From positions 1 to 64,000 of the forward strand of contig JACPOQ010000046.1 in assembly GCA_016191435.1 (NCBI GenBank): DNA of 64,000 nt, written 5' to 3'. Source of the DNA: Chloroflexota bacterium (GTDB taxonomy: Bacteria; Chloroflexota; Dehalococcoidia; Tepidiformales; Tepidiformaceae). The position numbers and the translations under genes were made by a program. Under the pieces are notes generated by a model that saw nothing but the letters and a program-made list of their open reading frames with translations, had not been told where the DNA came from and searched no databases. Shown here in pieces: positions 27,336 through 35,829 of the stretch (its first letter is position 1; every line of letters begins with the position of its first letter).

Positions 27336-27731
27336 GTGCCAACGCTAACCCACTTCGAGAGCGTCGACAGCTACATCGCCAGTTTCTCCGGCGCCGAGCA
27401 GGAGGTGCCCCGGACCATTCGCGCCATCATCCGCGAGGCCGCCCCGGATACCGCCGAAGTCATCAGCTACCAGCAGCCCGCGCACAAACTGAACGGGCAG
27501 GCCCTCTGGTCAGCGGGCTTTAAGAGGCACTTCTCGCTCTTCGTGCCGTCCGAGCGGGTGAAAGAGGCGTTCGCGCAAGAGCTTTCGCGCTACGAAGTGC
27601 ACAAGGCGACCATCCGCTTCCTGCTCGCTGAGCCCGTGCCCGTGCAGCTCATCCGCGATATTGCGGCGCTCCGGGCCGAAGAGGCCCGCGCCCACGAGAA
27701 GCCGAAGCGGGCGGCCCCGAAGCAGAAGTAG
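27336..27731 (+). CDS. DUF1801 (YdhG-like) protein
   Basis: A 131-residue cytoplasmic protein of the DUF1801 family, which has an iron-chaperone/frataxin-like fold. Characteristic parts are SVDSYIASFSGAEQEVPRTIRAIIREAAP, then EVISYQQPAHKLNGQ and the KRHFSLFVPSERV strand. The C-terminus is a lysine-rich tail. The GTG start lies 10 nt after the xdhC stop, so it is translated from the same mRNA. Function is unknown; the link to a molybdenum-enzyme maturation gene is only positional. Confidence 0.85.
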   Translation: MPTLTHFESVDSYIASFSGAEQEVPRTIRAIIREAAPDTAEVISYQQPAHKLNGQALWSAGFKRHFSLFVPSERVKEAFAQELSRYEVHKATIRFLLAEPVPVQLIRDIAALRAEEARAHEKPKRAAPKQK

Positions 27732-27755
27732 CCACGCCCGCTGCCCCTCGCGGCG

Positions 27756-28418
27756 CTACTTCGGGTCGCGCCACATGAGCCAGACTTTCGGCCCGCCGTT
27801 AGGGATGACCATCTCCTCGGTGACGCGGAAGCCGTTGCGCTCGTACAGCGAAACATTGCGCTCCTTCGAACTCTCCAGGTAGGCCGGGACACGGTCGCGG
27901 TCGCAGATTTCGAGCACGGGCGCCATCAGCTGGGTGCCGATGTTGCGGCCCTGGGACTCCGGCTCCACGCCGACCGCCAGCAAGTAGTAGTGCGGCGCCT
28001 GCGGGTGCTTCTTTTCGATCGCGTTCATGCCGCCCATGATCGCGGGGATGCGGCGATAGCTCGCCGATTTCGCCATCGCCGGGATGAGCATCAACTGCTG
28101 CAGCATGCCCATCTTCCACTTGCCCGGCGGCGTCCAGTACGCCCCGCCTTCGATGTTCTCGGACGTATACGCGAAGCCGTAAGGAAGCGTGAGCTTCGTG
28201 AGCGCGATCTCCATGAAGTTGTAGATGCGCGCCGCGCGGCGTTTGTCCTGCGCGCAGAACCAGTTGACCACCGGGTCGTCATCGAAGGCGCGCGCCATCA
28301 CCGCCGTCGCGTGCGGCACGTCCGCCCGCGTCAACTTGCGCACCGTCACTGCCAGCCGCTCACGCTGCGCCGGCGCCGGCGCCTGTTCGGCCCCGGCCGA
28401 TTGCTGCGTCTGTGTCAT
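27756..28418 (-). CDS. GNAT-family N-acetyltransferase
   Basis: A 220-residue acetyltransferase. The N-terminal 30 residues are Gln/Ala/Pro-rich. The fold then shows VRKLTRADVPHATAVMARAFDDDP, and the acetyl-CoA motif A appears as LLAVGVEPESQGRNIGTQLMAPVLE (Q/RxxGxG-like), followed by PAYLESSKERNVSLYERNGF, the usual motif B. The substrate is unknown. GGAGGGG precedes the ATG at 28418. It converges with the DUF1801 gene, 24 nt apart. Confidence 0.9.
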   Translation of the reverse strand: MTQTQQSAGAEQAPAPAQRERLAVTVRKLTRADVPHATAVMARAFDDDPVVNWFCAQDKRRAARIYNFMEIALTKLTLPYGFAYTSENIEGGAYWTPPGKWKMGMLQQLMLIPAMAKSASYRRIPAIMGGMNAIEKKHPQAPHYYLLAVGVEPESQGRNIGTQLMAPVLEICDRDRVPAYLESSKERNVSLYERNGFRVTEEMVIPNGGPKVWLMWRDPK

Positions 28419-28640
28419 CGCGGTTCCCCTCCGGTAGCTGGTAGCTCTTAGTGCCCGAGCGGCGGGCGGCCGTTGCCGCTGTCTGTTGCGCGTCCCCGAG
28501 CAGCATACGCGCGTGGTCAAGCATCCGATGATTCGCGATGCGACACGCCCGTCCGCGACCACGAGACGCCGTCACGCCCACACGCCGGCACGCCCACACT
28601 CCGATACCCCGCCGCCGCCCCGCCCGCTACCATTGCGCGC

Positions 28641-29822
28641 ATGACTTCCACCGCCGCCTTCAACCCCCCCACTCGCGTCCTCATGGGCCCCGGCCCCAGC
28701 GGCGCCAACCCCCGCGTGCTGCGCGCGATGACGGCCCCGCTGCTCGGCCACCTGGACCCCGAGTTCCTGCGCATCATGGATGAGTGCCGCGCGATGCTGC
28801 GCCAGGTGTTGCGCACGCAGAACGGCGTCACCCTCGCGACGCCCGGCACCGGCACGAGCGGCATGGAAGCGGCAGTCATGAACCTGGTCGAGCCCGGGGA
28901 CAGGGTCGTCGTGGGCGTCTGCGGCTACTTCGGCGAACGCATCGCGCAAATGGCCGAACGCGCCGGCGGCGCCGTCACGCGTGTGAACGCGGCCTGGGGC
29001 TCACCTGTGGACCCCGCGGCCGTCGAGACGGCGGTGAAGGCGGCCGGCAGCGTGAAGCTCGTGGCGATGGTCCACGCCGAGACCTCGACGGGCGTGCAGA
29101 CGCCCGTCGAGCCGATCTCGAAGGTGGCGCACGCGGCGGGGGCGCTGCTGCTGGTGGACTGCGTTACCTCGCTCGGGGGCGTGCCCGTGGAGGCCGACGC
29201 CTGGGGCGCGGACGCGGTCTACTCGGGCACGCAGAAATGCCTCTCGGCGCCGCCCGGCGTCGCGCCCATCACGATGTCGCCGGCGGCGTGGGCGGCGGTC
29301 AAGACGCGCGAAGTGCCAAGCAACACCTGGTACCTCGATATGCAGTTGCTCGAGGCCTACTGGGACGACCGCCGCAACTACCACCACACGGCCCCCATCT
29401 CGATGGTGTACGCGCTCCACGAAGCGCTCGCGCTCGTGCTCGAAGAGGGGCTCGAGCAGCGCTGGGCGCGCCACGAGCGCAACGGCCGCGCCCTCCAGCA
29501 GGGCTTCGAAGCGATGGGCCTGGTGCTCCACGCCGATGCGGGCTACCGCCTGCCTGTCCTCACCACCGTCCGCATCCCGGAAGGCGTGAACGACATGGAG
29601 GTGCGCGGCGCGCTCCTCAAGCGCCATAGCATCGAAATCGGCGGCGGGCTCGGCGACCTCAAGGCGAAGGTCTGGCGCGTCGGGCTCATGGGCGAATCAT
29701 CGAGCCCCGGCAATGTGCTCCTCTTCCTTTCGTCCATCGGCAAGATCCTGCGCGAGCAGGGCTTCGCCGCCGACGTGCGCGCCGGCCTGGCGGCCGCCGC
29801 GGCGCGCCTGGACCAGCCGTAG
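28641..29822 (+). CDS. Class V aminotransferase (alanine-glyoxylate/serine-pyruvate type)
   Basis: PLP-dependent aminotransferase of 393 residues that most likely moves the amino group of alanine or serine to glyoxylate. It begins with the family phrase LMGPGPSGANPRVLRAM. LATPGTGTSGMEAA binds the phosphate, LLVDCVTSLGGVPVEADAWG carries the PLP-ring aspartate, and AVYSGTQKCLSAPPG contains the Schiff-base lysine at about K199. Near the end IEIGGGLGDLKAKVWRVGLMG is typical. TACCAT stands 7 nt before the ATG with no Shine-Dalgarno. It may join glyA in glycine/serine metabolism, but the genes are far apart. Confidence 0.94.
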   Translation: MTSTAAFNPPTRVLMGPGPSGANPRVLRAMTAPLLGHLDPEFLRIMDECRAMLRQVLRTQNGVTLATPGTGTSGMEAAVMNLVEPGDRVVVGVCGYFGERIAQMAERAGGAVTRVNAAWGSPVDPAAVETAVKAAGSVKLVAMVHAETSTGVQTPVEPISKVAHAAGALLLVDCVTSLGGVPVEADAWGADAVYSGTQKCLSAPPGVAPITMSPAAWAAVKTREVPSNTWYLDMQLLEAYWDDRRNYHHTAPISMVYALHEALALVLEEGLEQRWARHERNGRALQQGFEAMGLVLHADAGYRLPVLTTVRIPEGVNDMEVRGALLKRHSIEIGGGLGDLKAKVWRVGLMGESSSPGNVLLFLSSIGKILREQGFAADVRAGLAAAAARLDQP

Positions 29823-29834
29823 GCGGCGGGCACA

Positions 29835-30986
29835 TCAGTCCTCGTACACCCGCTCCAGCAGCTCCGTGGCGAGCCAGTACTGCCGCCCACGGATGCGCCG
29901 GTAGGGTTTGAGGATGCCCTGCGCCACGTATACGTCGATGGCGGCGCGCGCGGTCGGGGCCGTCGTCCCGGTGCGCTCCATCACGTCGCCCACCGAGACG
30001 AACAGCCGCTGCATCACGAGTCCGAGCATGCGCAACGGCATCGGCGACTTCGCCGCCGCGGCCACCAGCGACCGGTACCGTGCCTCGATTTCCATGACGC
30101 GCCGGACGCGCTCGATCGCGTCACGCGCGCTCGCTTCGAGGCCGCGCAGGAAGAACAGCACCCACCCGGTCCAGTCCCCGTCCGTGCTCACCCGCAGCAG
30201 CCGTTCCACGTACTCGTCGCGGCGCTTCTCCAGATAGGCGGCGAGGTAGAGCAGCGGCCGGTCGAGGACGCCCGCGCGCTGCAGGTGCAACGGGATCAGC
30301 AGCCGGCCGAGGCGGCCGTTCCCGTCCTGGAACGGGTGGATGGCCTCGAACTGGTAATGCGCCAGGGCCGAGTCGATGAGCGGTCCGTACATCGCCGGAC
30401 CCTGGAGAAAACGCACCAGGTCTTCGAGCAGCGGGCCCACCTGCTCCGGCGGCGGGGGCACGAAGCGCGCCTCCGCGATCCCCTGCCCGGCGCTGCCGAT
30501 GTAGACCAGGCGCTGCCGCGTCAGCCCGGGGCTGCGGTCGCGGCCGCGCACGCCCAGCATCAGCCGCTGGTGCAGCTCCTTGATGAGCGAGAGGTCCAGG
30601 TCACGGCCGTCCCCGTGCCATTCGAGGGCGACGTTCAGGGTCGCGACGTAGTTCAGCACCTCGTGGAGATCGCTGTCCTCGTCTTCGGGCCGGCCCACTG
30701 TGGCCTCGTGCAGGAGCACCTCGGCGATCTCGGTCTGCGTGCCTTCGATGCGGCTGCTGAGGACCGCTTCCCGCCGCCCAAGGGCGTGGACGATGAGGTC
30801 GGCATTCGCGATCAGCCGTGCCTGGCCCACCAGCTCGCCGATGGCGCCGCGCGCCGCCTCGACGGCCAGCAGCAGTTCGCGCGAGAACGCGAGCTCCGGC
30901 GGCAGCGGCGCGGGGACGAAGGCCCAGCCTTCGCCGATGCGCGCGAGCTCGCCGGTGGCCCCGTCCTGGAACTGCTCACGTCTCAC
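29835..30986 (-). CDS. Fic-domain protein with N-terminal inhibitory helix
   Basis: A 383-residue Fic protein that probably AMPylates a target using ATP. The active-site motif HPFQDGNGRLGR is complete, with the catalytic histidine at about H217. The N-terminus contains the inhibitory motif SSRIEG (about 77-82), placing it in the class where the inhibitory helix precedes the Fic domain. Residues 310-383 form a winged-helix-like domain (VSVGDVMERTGTTAPTARAAIDVYVAQGIL) likely to bind DNA. The start is a GTG. The upstream region contains a cluster of TTAAAG/CTTTAA palindromes, which suggests the protein represses its own gene. This is inference. Confidence 0.92.
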   Translation of the reverse strand: MRREQFQDGATGELARIGEGWAFVPAPLPPELAFSRELLLAVEAARGAIGELVGQARLIANADLIVHALGRREAVLSSRIEGTQTEIAEVLLHEATVGRPEDEDSDLHEVLNYVATLNVALEWHGDGRDLDLSLIKELHQRLMLGVRGRDRSPGLTRQRLVYIGSAGQGIAEARFVPPPPEQVGPLLEDLVRFLQGPAMYGPLIDSALAHYQFEAIHPFQDGNGRLGRLLIPLHLQRAGVLDRPLLYLAAYLEKRRDEYVERLLRVSTDGDWTGWVLFFLRGLEASARDAIERVRRVMEIEARYRSLVAAAAKSPMPLRMLGLVMQRLFVSVGDVMERTGTTAPTARAAIDVYVAQGILKPYRRIRGRQYWLATELLERVYED

Positions 30987-31096
30987 GATTAAAGACTATG
31001 GCACTATATTTTAATCGTCCACCTCACAACTAAAGCCCGCTTTAGTCCGTACCCTATCAATTAAAGCATAGCGGCCAGAACTTTAATCGGTTCCGG
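30987..31096 (-). promoter_or_regulatory. Palindrome cluster upstream of the Fic gene
   Basis: Three inverted pairs share a TTAAAG/CTTTAA core: CGATTAAA...TTTAATCG (about 30986-31017, 16-nt spacer), the tight palindrome ACTAAAGC-CC-GCTTTAGT (31029-31046), and ATTAAAG...CTTTAAT (about 31061-31088). The stretch is AT-rich and contains TATAGT and CATAGT hexamers before the fic GTG. It reads as an operator array over the fic promoter. Confidence 0.6.
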
Positions 31097-31253
31097 TCGA
31101 ATGCAAGCAGCCTTTACAAGGATCACCAACCCTCGCAATTTACCGGCGGCAGGAGACGCGGCCCGCCGCCCGGTCGCCGCATAGCCGCGCGCCGTGCTAT
31201 GTTCGCGCTCTAGCCGGACGTGCCCACGGACCAGTCTCAACCAGGATTCGGGA

Positions 31254-32205
<952 letters not shown>

Positions 32206-32207
<2 letters not shown>

Positions 32208-32240
32208 GCCATTGGCTGTTGGCCATTAGCCATTGGCGAG
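32206..32240 (+). repeat. Heptanucleotide tandem array abutting prs
   Basis: Five 7-bp units of the form TRGCYRT (AGGCCAT, TGGCTGT, TGGCCAT, TAGCCAT, TGGCGAG) begin within the prs stop codon. It belongs to the same broad type as the TAGCTNN arrays at 58113 and 58271. The remainder of the 32208-32485 gap holds GTTTACA direct repeats near 32391-32412 but no recognisable gene. Confidence 0.75.
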
Positions 32241-32485
32241 CACGCGCGGGCGGTGCTGACGCGTGCGGCGCGCCCACCACGATGAGCCCGATCGGGATTC
32301 GAAAATCGTGAACGTGAACTCCGCGCCAAACCCCTGTAAGCCCACCGCAACGCACCCTGCGAGGCCCTTCGGATAACCCTAACCCGCCCACGGTTTACAC
32401 ACAGTTTACATTCCCGTTGCCGTTACCTGATGTTTCGACCCTGTGACGCCCCTACGTTCAGCTCGTTGTTTGAGAGCGTTGTGAG

Positions 32486-33604
32486 GTGACTGTGATTGGA
32501 TTTCCCGTTTTGAAGCGATTCCTGCCGGTCTTCGCGCTGGCCATTTTGGCGGCGCTGCTAGTCCTCCCTTCCGCCGCCTCGGCGGGCGAAGACGCGAACA
32601 GCCCCATCGCAGCCGCCGCCCTGAGCCGCGTCGGCACCTATGGCGGCCAGTGCTGGACCTTCATGCAGGAAGTCGTCCAGGAAGCGACGGGACGCCGCGT
32701 AGGCAACGATTATCGCCAGGGCTTTTTCGATGCCGGCGCCATCGAAGTGTCCGCCGAAGAGGCCCGCAACGGCGACATCATCCAGACCGCCAGCGACGCC
32801 GATACGTCGCCCTGGGCTTCGTATTCGGGCCTCCACACGGGTATTGTCCTCAAGAATCTCGGCGGCGGGCGCTTCGACATCGTAGATTCGAACCAGAACT
32901 GGGACGAGATGGTCAATCTGCGGCCCAATTACGACCCGTATGCCAACGCCGCCCGCTACGGCCTCCAGGTCCACATCTACCGCATCCCCGGGAACGGCTC
33001 TGGTGCTGTTGATGCAGGCGCGGGCTCACCCTCCGTTGATGCGGGCGCCAGCGCTACGTGGTCCATAGGCGAACAGGCGGTTGTCGCCACCGATTTCGGC
33101 TGCCTGAATATGCGCACCGGCGCCAAGCTCGGCGCCAGCGTCGTGAAGTGCCTTGCGAACGGCACAACCGGGACGATCGTCGATGGTCCCGTCTCAGCGG
33201 ACGGCTACTCCTGGGTGAAGATCGAGACGGCGCAGGGCACCGGCTGGGTGGCTACCCGCTACCTGACGAAGGCGCCAACCGCGCATGCTGCGGCTGCAGA
33301 TCTCCCATCGGCGCCCGAGGCCTCGCCCGCACCGGAAAACGCGCCTGTCCCCACCGATAGCGCGCCCGCACCGGTCGCGGACGTCCCGGAGAAGACCGCG
33401 CGAACCGATAACAGCCCCGGCTGCCTGCGCGTGCGCGATTCGGCCGGGCTCGGCGGCGCGGTCCTCGCATGCCTCAGCGCGGGCACCGCGGTGACGGTGC
33501 TGGACGGCGGCGGCGTCAGCGCCGACGGCTACACATGGACGCGCGTCCGCCTTGAAAGCGGCGCCGAAGGCTGGGTCGCGAGCCGGTACCTCGTGTCGTC
33601 CTGA
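32486..33604 (+). CDS. Secreted CHAP/NlpC-like protein with two SH3b domains
   Basis: A 372-residue exported protein. Residues 1-33 form a signal peptide ending SAASA. Residues 40-165 look like a CHAP/NlpC-type papain fold: a candidate nucleophile Cys56 in GGQCWTFMQEV and a candidate His117 in SGLHTGIVLKN, then FDIVDSNQNWDEMV. After a Gly/Ala/Ser linker, two bacterial SH3 domains follow (about 187-258 and 305-372), each with NMRTGAKLG- or RVRDSAGLG-type openings and a GWVA(T/S)RYL end. Such proteins usually bind and cut peptidoglycan; the catalytic assignment is by motif only. A GTG start is used. A perfect terminator follows. Confidence 0.75.
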   Translation: MTVIGFPVLKRFLPVFALAILAALLVLPSAASAGEDANSPIAAAALSRVGTYGGQCWTFMQEVVQEATGRRVGNDYRQGFFDAGAIEVSAEEARNGDIIQTASDADTSPWASYSGLHTGIVLKNLGGGRFDIVDSNQNWDEMVNLRPNYDPYANAARYGLQVHIYRIPGNGSGAVDAGAGSPSVDAGASATWSIGEQAVVATDFGCLNMRTGAKLGASVVKCLANGTTGTIVDGPVSADGYSWVKIETAQGTGWVATRYLTKAPTAHAAAADLPSAPEASPAPENAPVPTDSAPAPVADVPEKTARTDNSPGCLRVRDSAGLGGAVLACLSAGTAVTVLDGGGVSADGYTWTRVRLESGAEGWVASRYLVSS

Positions 33605-33629
33605 GGGCCGAGTTGAGTCATCGGGGAAT

Positions 33630-33654
33630 CGGCGTGCCAGTTGGCACGCCGTTT
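33630..33654 (+). terminator. Intrinsic terminator after the SH3b gene
   Basis: A perfect 10-bp stem (CGGCGTGCCA/TGGCACGCCG, 33630-33639 with 33642-33651) with a minimal loop is followed by TTTCCTT, 26 nt after the stop codon of the upstream gene. Confidence 0.75.
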
Positions 33655-33689
33655 CCTTGCCCTGCCCCGGCGCGGCTATGCTGAACCGC

Positions 33690-34484
33690 ATGTTCGAGCG
33701 CTGGCGTCCCCTCCTGCTGCTCCCGGCCACGGTCGCCGTGCTCGCCACGGCCGCGTGCGGCGGCGGATCCGGGCCGGCGGCCGCAACCACGCCGGCGGCA
33801 ACGGCGCCCGCTGCCAGCGCCGTGGGCTCCGCCACCCGCCCCGCCTCGGCGCAGGCTTCGCCCACCGTCACCGTGACGGCCACGGCCACGCCATCGGCCA
33901 TGCCGTTGCCCCCCGTCGCCGAAGCGAAAGCCGCCGCCATCGCCGCTGCCGTCAAGGCGCTCGATGCGCGCGTCGTTAGCCCCCTCAACCGCGACGCCTG
34001 CCTCCAGGACAACCCTGCGCGCAAGGTGTGCATCGCGCTCGAGGGGCCAGACGCCAGTGTCCAACGCGGCCTCGCGGAGTTCGGCGCCGGCGACCCCGAG
34101 GGCGGCGGTTTTCGCTTCCTCATGGGGCGTTCCGCGGCCGGTGAGTGGGGCTTCTGGTTCGGTTCGCAGCAGCAGTTCTACGTCCAGCTCGTGTTGCCGG
34201 GGACGTTGCTGGCGTGCGGCGAAGGCAATGGCGTAGCCGTGCGCGTGCAGCCATCGGTCAGCAGCGCCGCCGTCAGCACCGTGAAGGACCTCACTCAGTT
34301 GCGGGCGCAGGAGTTTGTCCTCACGACACCCGGCAAGTACGGCGCCGGCGGCGCTCGCGGCGAGGGCTGGTATCACGTTACGACGCCCGTCGATGGCTGG
34401 GTGCAGGCACGCGAAGCGACGGACGCCAAACTCGGCAACTGCCGGCTCCGCGATTCCCTCGAAGGCAGCGCCACGCACGGGTAG
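33690..34484 (+). CDS. Lipoprotein of unknown function
   Basis: A 264-residue lipoprotein. A signal sequence (LLLLPATVAVLATAACGGG) ends in a lipobox with the cysteine about residue 18 and is followed by a long Ala/Thr/Pro linker to about residue 75. The remaining domain contains cysteines and a C-terminal part (VAVRVQPSVSSAAVSTV...GWYHVTTPVDGWVQA) that resembles an SH3-type fold. The ATG at 33690 is chosen because TATGCT lies 7 nt upstream; an in-frame ATG at 33678 overlaps that hexamer. Context with the neighbouring SH3b protein suggests a cell-envelope role. Confidence 0.7.
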   Translation: MFERWRPLLLLPATVAVLATAACGGGSGPAAATTPAATAPAASAVGSATRPASAQASPTVTVTATATPSAMPLPPVAEAKAAAIAAAVKALDARVVSPLNRDACLQDNPARKVCIALEGPDASVQRGLAEFGAGDPEGGGFRFLMGRSAAGEWGFWFGSQQQFYVQLVLPGTLLACGEGNGVAVRVQPSVSSAAVSTVKDLTQLRAQEFVLTTPGKYGAGGARGEGWYHVTTPVDGWVQAREATDAKLGNCRLRDSLEGSATHG

Positions 34485-34489
34485 CTGGC

Positions 34490-34767
34490 CGTTGGAAGTC
34501 GTGCCCCTGTGCGGTCACGACTGAAGCACCCAATGCTCCGGGACAACCACACCGCCACGCCCGGGCCACACGGCCGAGCGGGTGGCGAAGCAAGCCCGTG
34601 GCCGGTCCCGGACGAAACGTCCGGCGCAGATCCCCGGTAGTCGTGGCCCTCCGGGGCCACGGGTCATACATCCAACGCTCCGGGCCCAGCGACATCGATC
34701 GCATGGGGCGCACAGATCAGCGGGCGGCGAAGCAAGCCCGCGGCCGGGTCCGGCGATAGCCGTGGCA
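34490..34767 (+). repeat. Two direct REP units (GTAG type) beside RAYT-1
   Basis: A unit of about 130-150 bp occurs twice in direct orientation, at about 34490-34620 (degenerate left end) and 34637-34767. The intact copy begins GTAG-T followed by an 8-bp perfect hairpin CGTGGCCC/GGGCCACG (34642-34661) and ends with a segment containing GGCGGCGAAGCAAGCCCG (about 34720) and GATAGCCGTGGCAT. A third, inverted copy lies on the other side of the RAYT gene. Confidence 0.85.
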
Positions 34768-34796
34768 TACCGAATGCGCCCGGATCCGAGCCACCC

Positions 34797-35255
34797 TTAC
34801 CGCTCCGCCGCGAACACCCACGGCCACTCATCTTCGGCTCCTGCCAGTCCTGCCTCCCACGGATTCGAGACGACGTAGCACAATGCCGCATCGCGTTCCG
34901 CATCGTCGCGTAACCGCCGGTCATAGAATCGCGGCTGCCACAGATATGCGGGACCGCCGGCTTTGCGCGCAACGGTCGCGGTGTACGACTTGAACGCGTT
35001 CGCCCACGCGATGACGGACCGCCTGTCCGGACGGACGATCGCGTGGAGGTGGTCTGGCATCAGGCATGCCGCGACGAGCACGATGTCGTCGCGCACCGGC
35101 TGCTCCATGACCACGCCCCAGACGGCCTCGCCCACCCGCCCGCAAAACGGCACGGACCTGGCGAACGCCCGCATCACCAGGTGAAATTCGCTTTCACGGT
35201 TCGCGTAGGCCTCACGCGGCAGCCGGATGCGCCGAGGGAATGGGATGTCATTCAC
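34797..35255 (-). CDS. REP-associated tyrosine transposase (RAYT-1)
   Basis: A 152-residue Y1-transposase-fold protein of the RAYT family, which are single-copy, domesticated relatives of IS200/IS605 transposases that handle REP hairpins. The HUH motif is seen as MPDHLHAIV and the catalytic tyrosine is probably in ALCYVVSNPWEAGL. The core opening PFPRRIRLPREAYANRE matches the second RAYT in this window. I chose GTG 35255 because the frame further upstream is the REP unit itself. It is bracketed by inverted GTAG-type REP units, and its insertion side interrupts a vapC gene. Confidence 0.85.
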   Translation of the reverse strand: MNDIPFPRRIRLPREAYANRESEFHLVMRAFARSVPFCGRVGEAVWGVVMEQPVRDDIVLVAACLMPDHLHAIVRPDRRSVIAWANAFKSYTATVARKAGGPAYLWQPRFYDRRLRDDAERDAALCYVVSNPWEAGLAGAEDEWPWVFAAER

Positions 35256-35274
35256 GCCGATCGAAGTGGAAGGG

Positions 35275-35413
35275 CATGCCACGGTTATCGCCGGACCCGG
35301 CCGCGGGCTCGCTTCGCCGCCCGCTCGGTCGTGTAACCCGGACGTGACAGTGTGGTTGTCCCGGGGCATTCAATGCATGACCCGTGGCCACAGAGGGCCA
35401 CGACTACCGGGTT
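35275..35413 (-). repeat. Inverted REP unit (GTAG type) upstream of RAYT-1
   Basis: Minus-strand copy of the unit at 34637-34767: GTAG at 35407-35404, then a 7-bp hairpin CGTGGCC/GGCCACG (35402-35383), the CGGGACAACCACAC segment, and GGCGGCGAAGCGAGCCCG through GATAACCGTGGCAT. Its GTAG end is fused to the interrupted vapC frame. Confidence 0.85.
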
Positions 35414-35521
35414 CTTGCGAGCCGGCGGACTCGACGACGGCCGCCGCGGCTCTCGCTTCTCGGGCTCGGCCCGGGAAAACAGGTAGACGAACACGTTCGA
35501 ATCGACGAACTCACCGCTCAT
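35408..35521 (-). pseudogene. VapC-type PIN toxin, truncated by a REP unit
   Basis: The frame starts MSGEFVDSNVFVYLFSRAE, the classical PIN-domain opening with the first metal-binding aspartate (VDSNV), and is preceded by a VapB-type antitoxin whose end overlaps it by 11 nt. After about 37 residues the frame enters the REP unit (the GTAG hairpin translates as VVVALCGHG) and has no further PIN sequence. The rest of vapC is not found on the far side of the RAYT unit. The toxin is therefore inactive, and the antitoxin is orphaned. Confidence 0.75.
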
Positions 35522-35735
35522 TCATCTCATCGCGCGTAAATTTCCGGCCCCCGGTGTCGGCGTACTGCTGGATTCTCCGGATCACCGCCATCCCCTCGTC
35601 AGCCACGTGCCGGCGCCGGGTGTAATCCGTCAGCCAGCGGCGGAACTGCTCATTCAGGGTCGAGTGCTCTGCGCGCGCGCGGGCGCGTGCAGCCTCGATG
35701 AGGGCGTCATCCGCACTTAGAGTGATGTTCTTCAT
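35511..35735 (-). CDS. VapB-type antitoxin (ribbon-helix-helix-like)
   Basis: A 74-residue antitoxin. It opens MKNITLSADDALIEAARARARAE, the ribbon-helix-helix DNA-binding part typical of VapB, followed by an NEQFRRWLTDY helix and a flexible C-terminal tail that would wrap the toxin. TACACT stands 9 nt before the ATG at 35735 and no Shine-Dalgarno is visible. The partner vapC is broken, so this gene may survive only as a remnant or as protection against a related toxin elsewhere. Confidence 0.82.
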   Translation of the reverse strand: MKNITLSADDALIEAARARARAEHSTLNEQFRRWLTDYTRRRHVADEGMAVIRRIQQYADTGGRKFTRDEMNER

Positions 35736-35829
35736 CGTGTGGCCAGTGTACACGACCGTAGTGACGCCCGCCCAGCAACCCCGGGCTCGCCGAGCAATGC
35801 CGCTTGCAGCCTGCCCGGCGTCCCCATCA

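Noticed and set aside
30987-31253. A small gene between fic and prs
   Set aside because: No open frame with a domain or start signal; the stretch is explained by operator palindromes and the prs leader.
34797-35369. Longer start for RAYT-1 at 35369
   Set aside because: The extra 38 codons are the REP unit itself; the second RAYT begins at the position matching GTG 35255.
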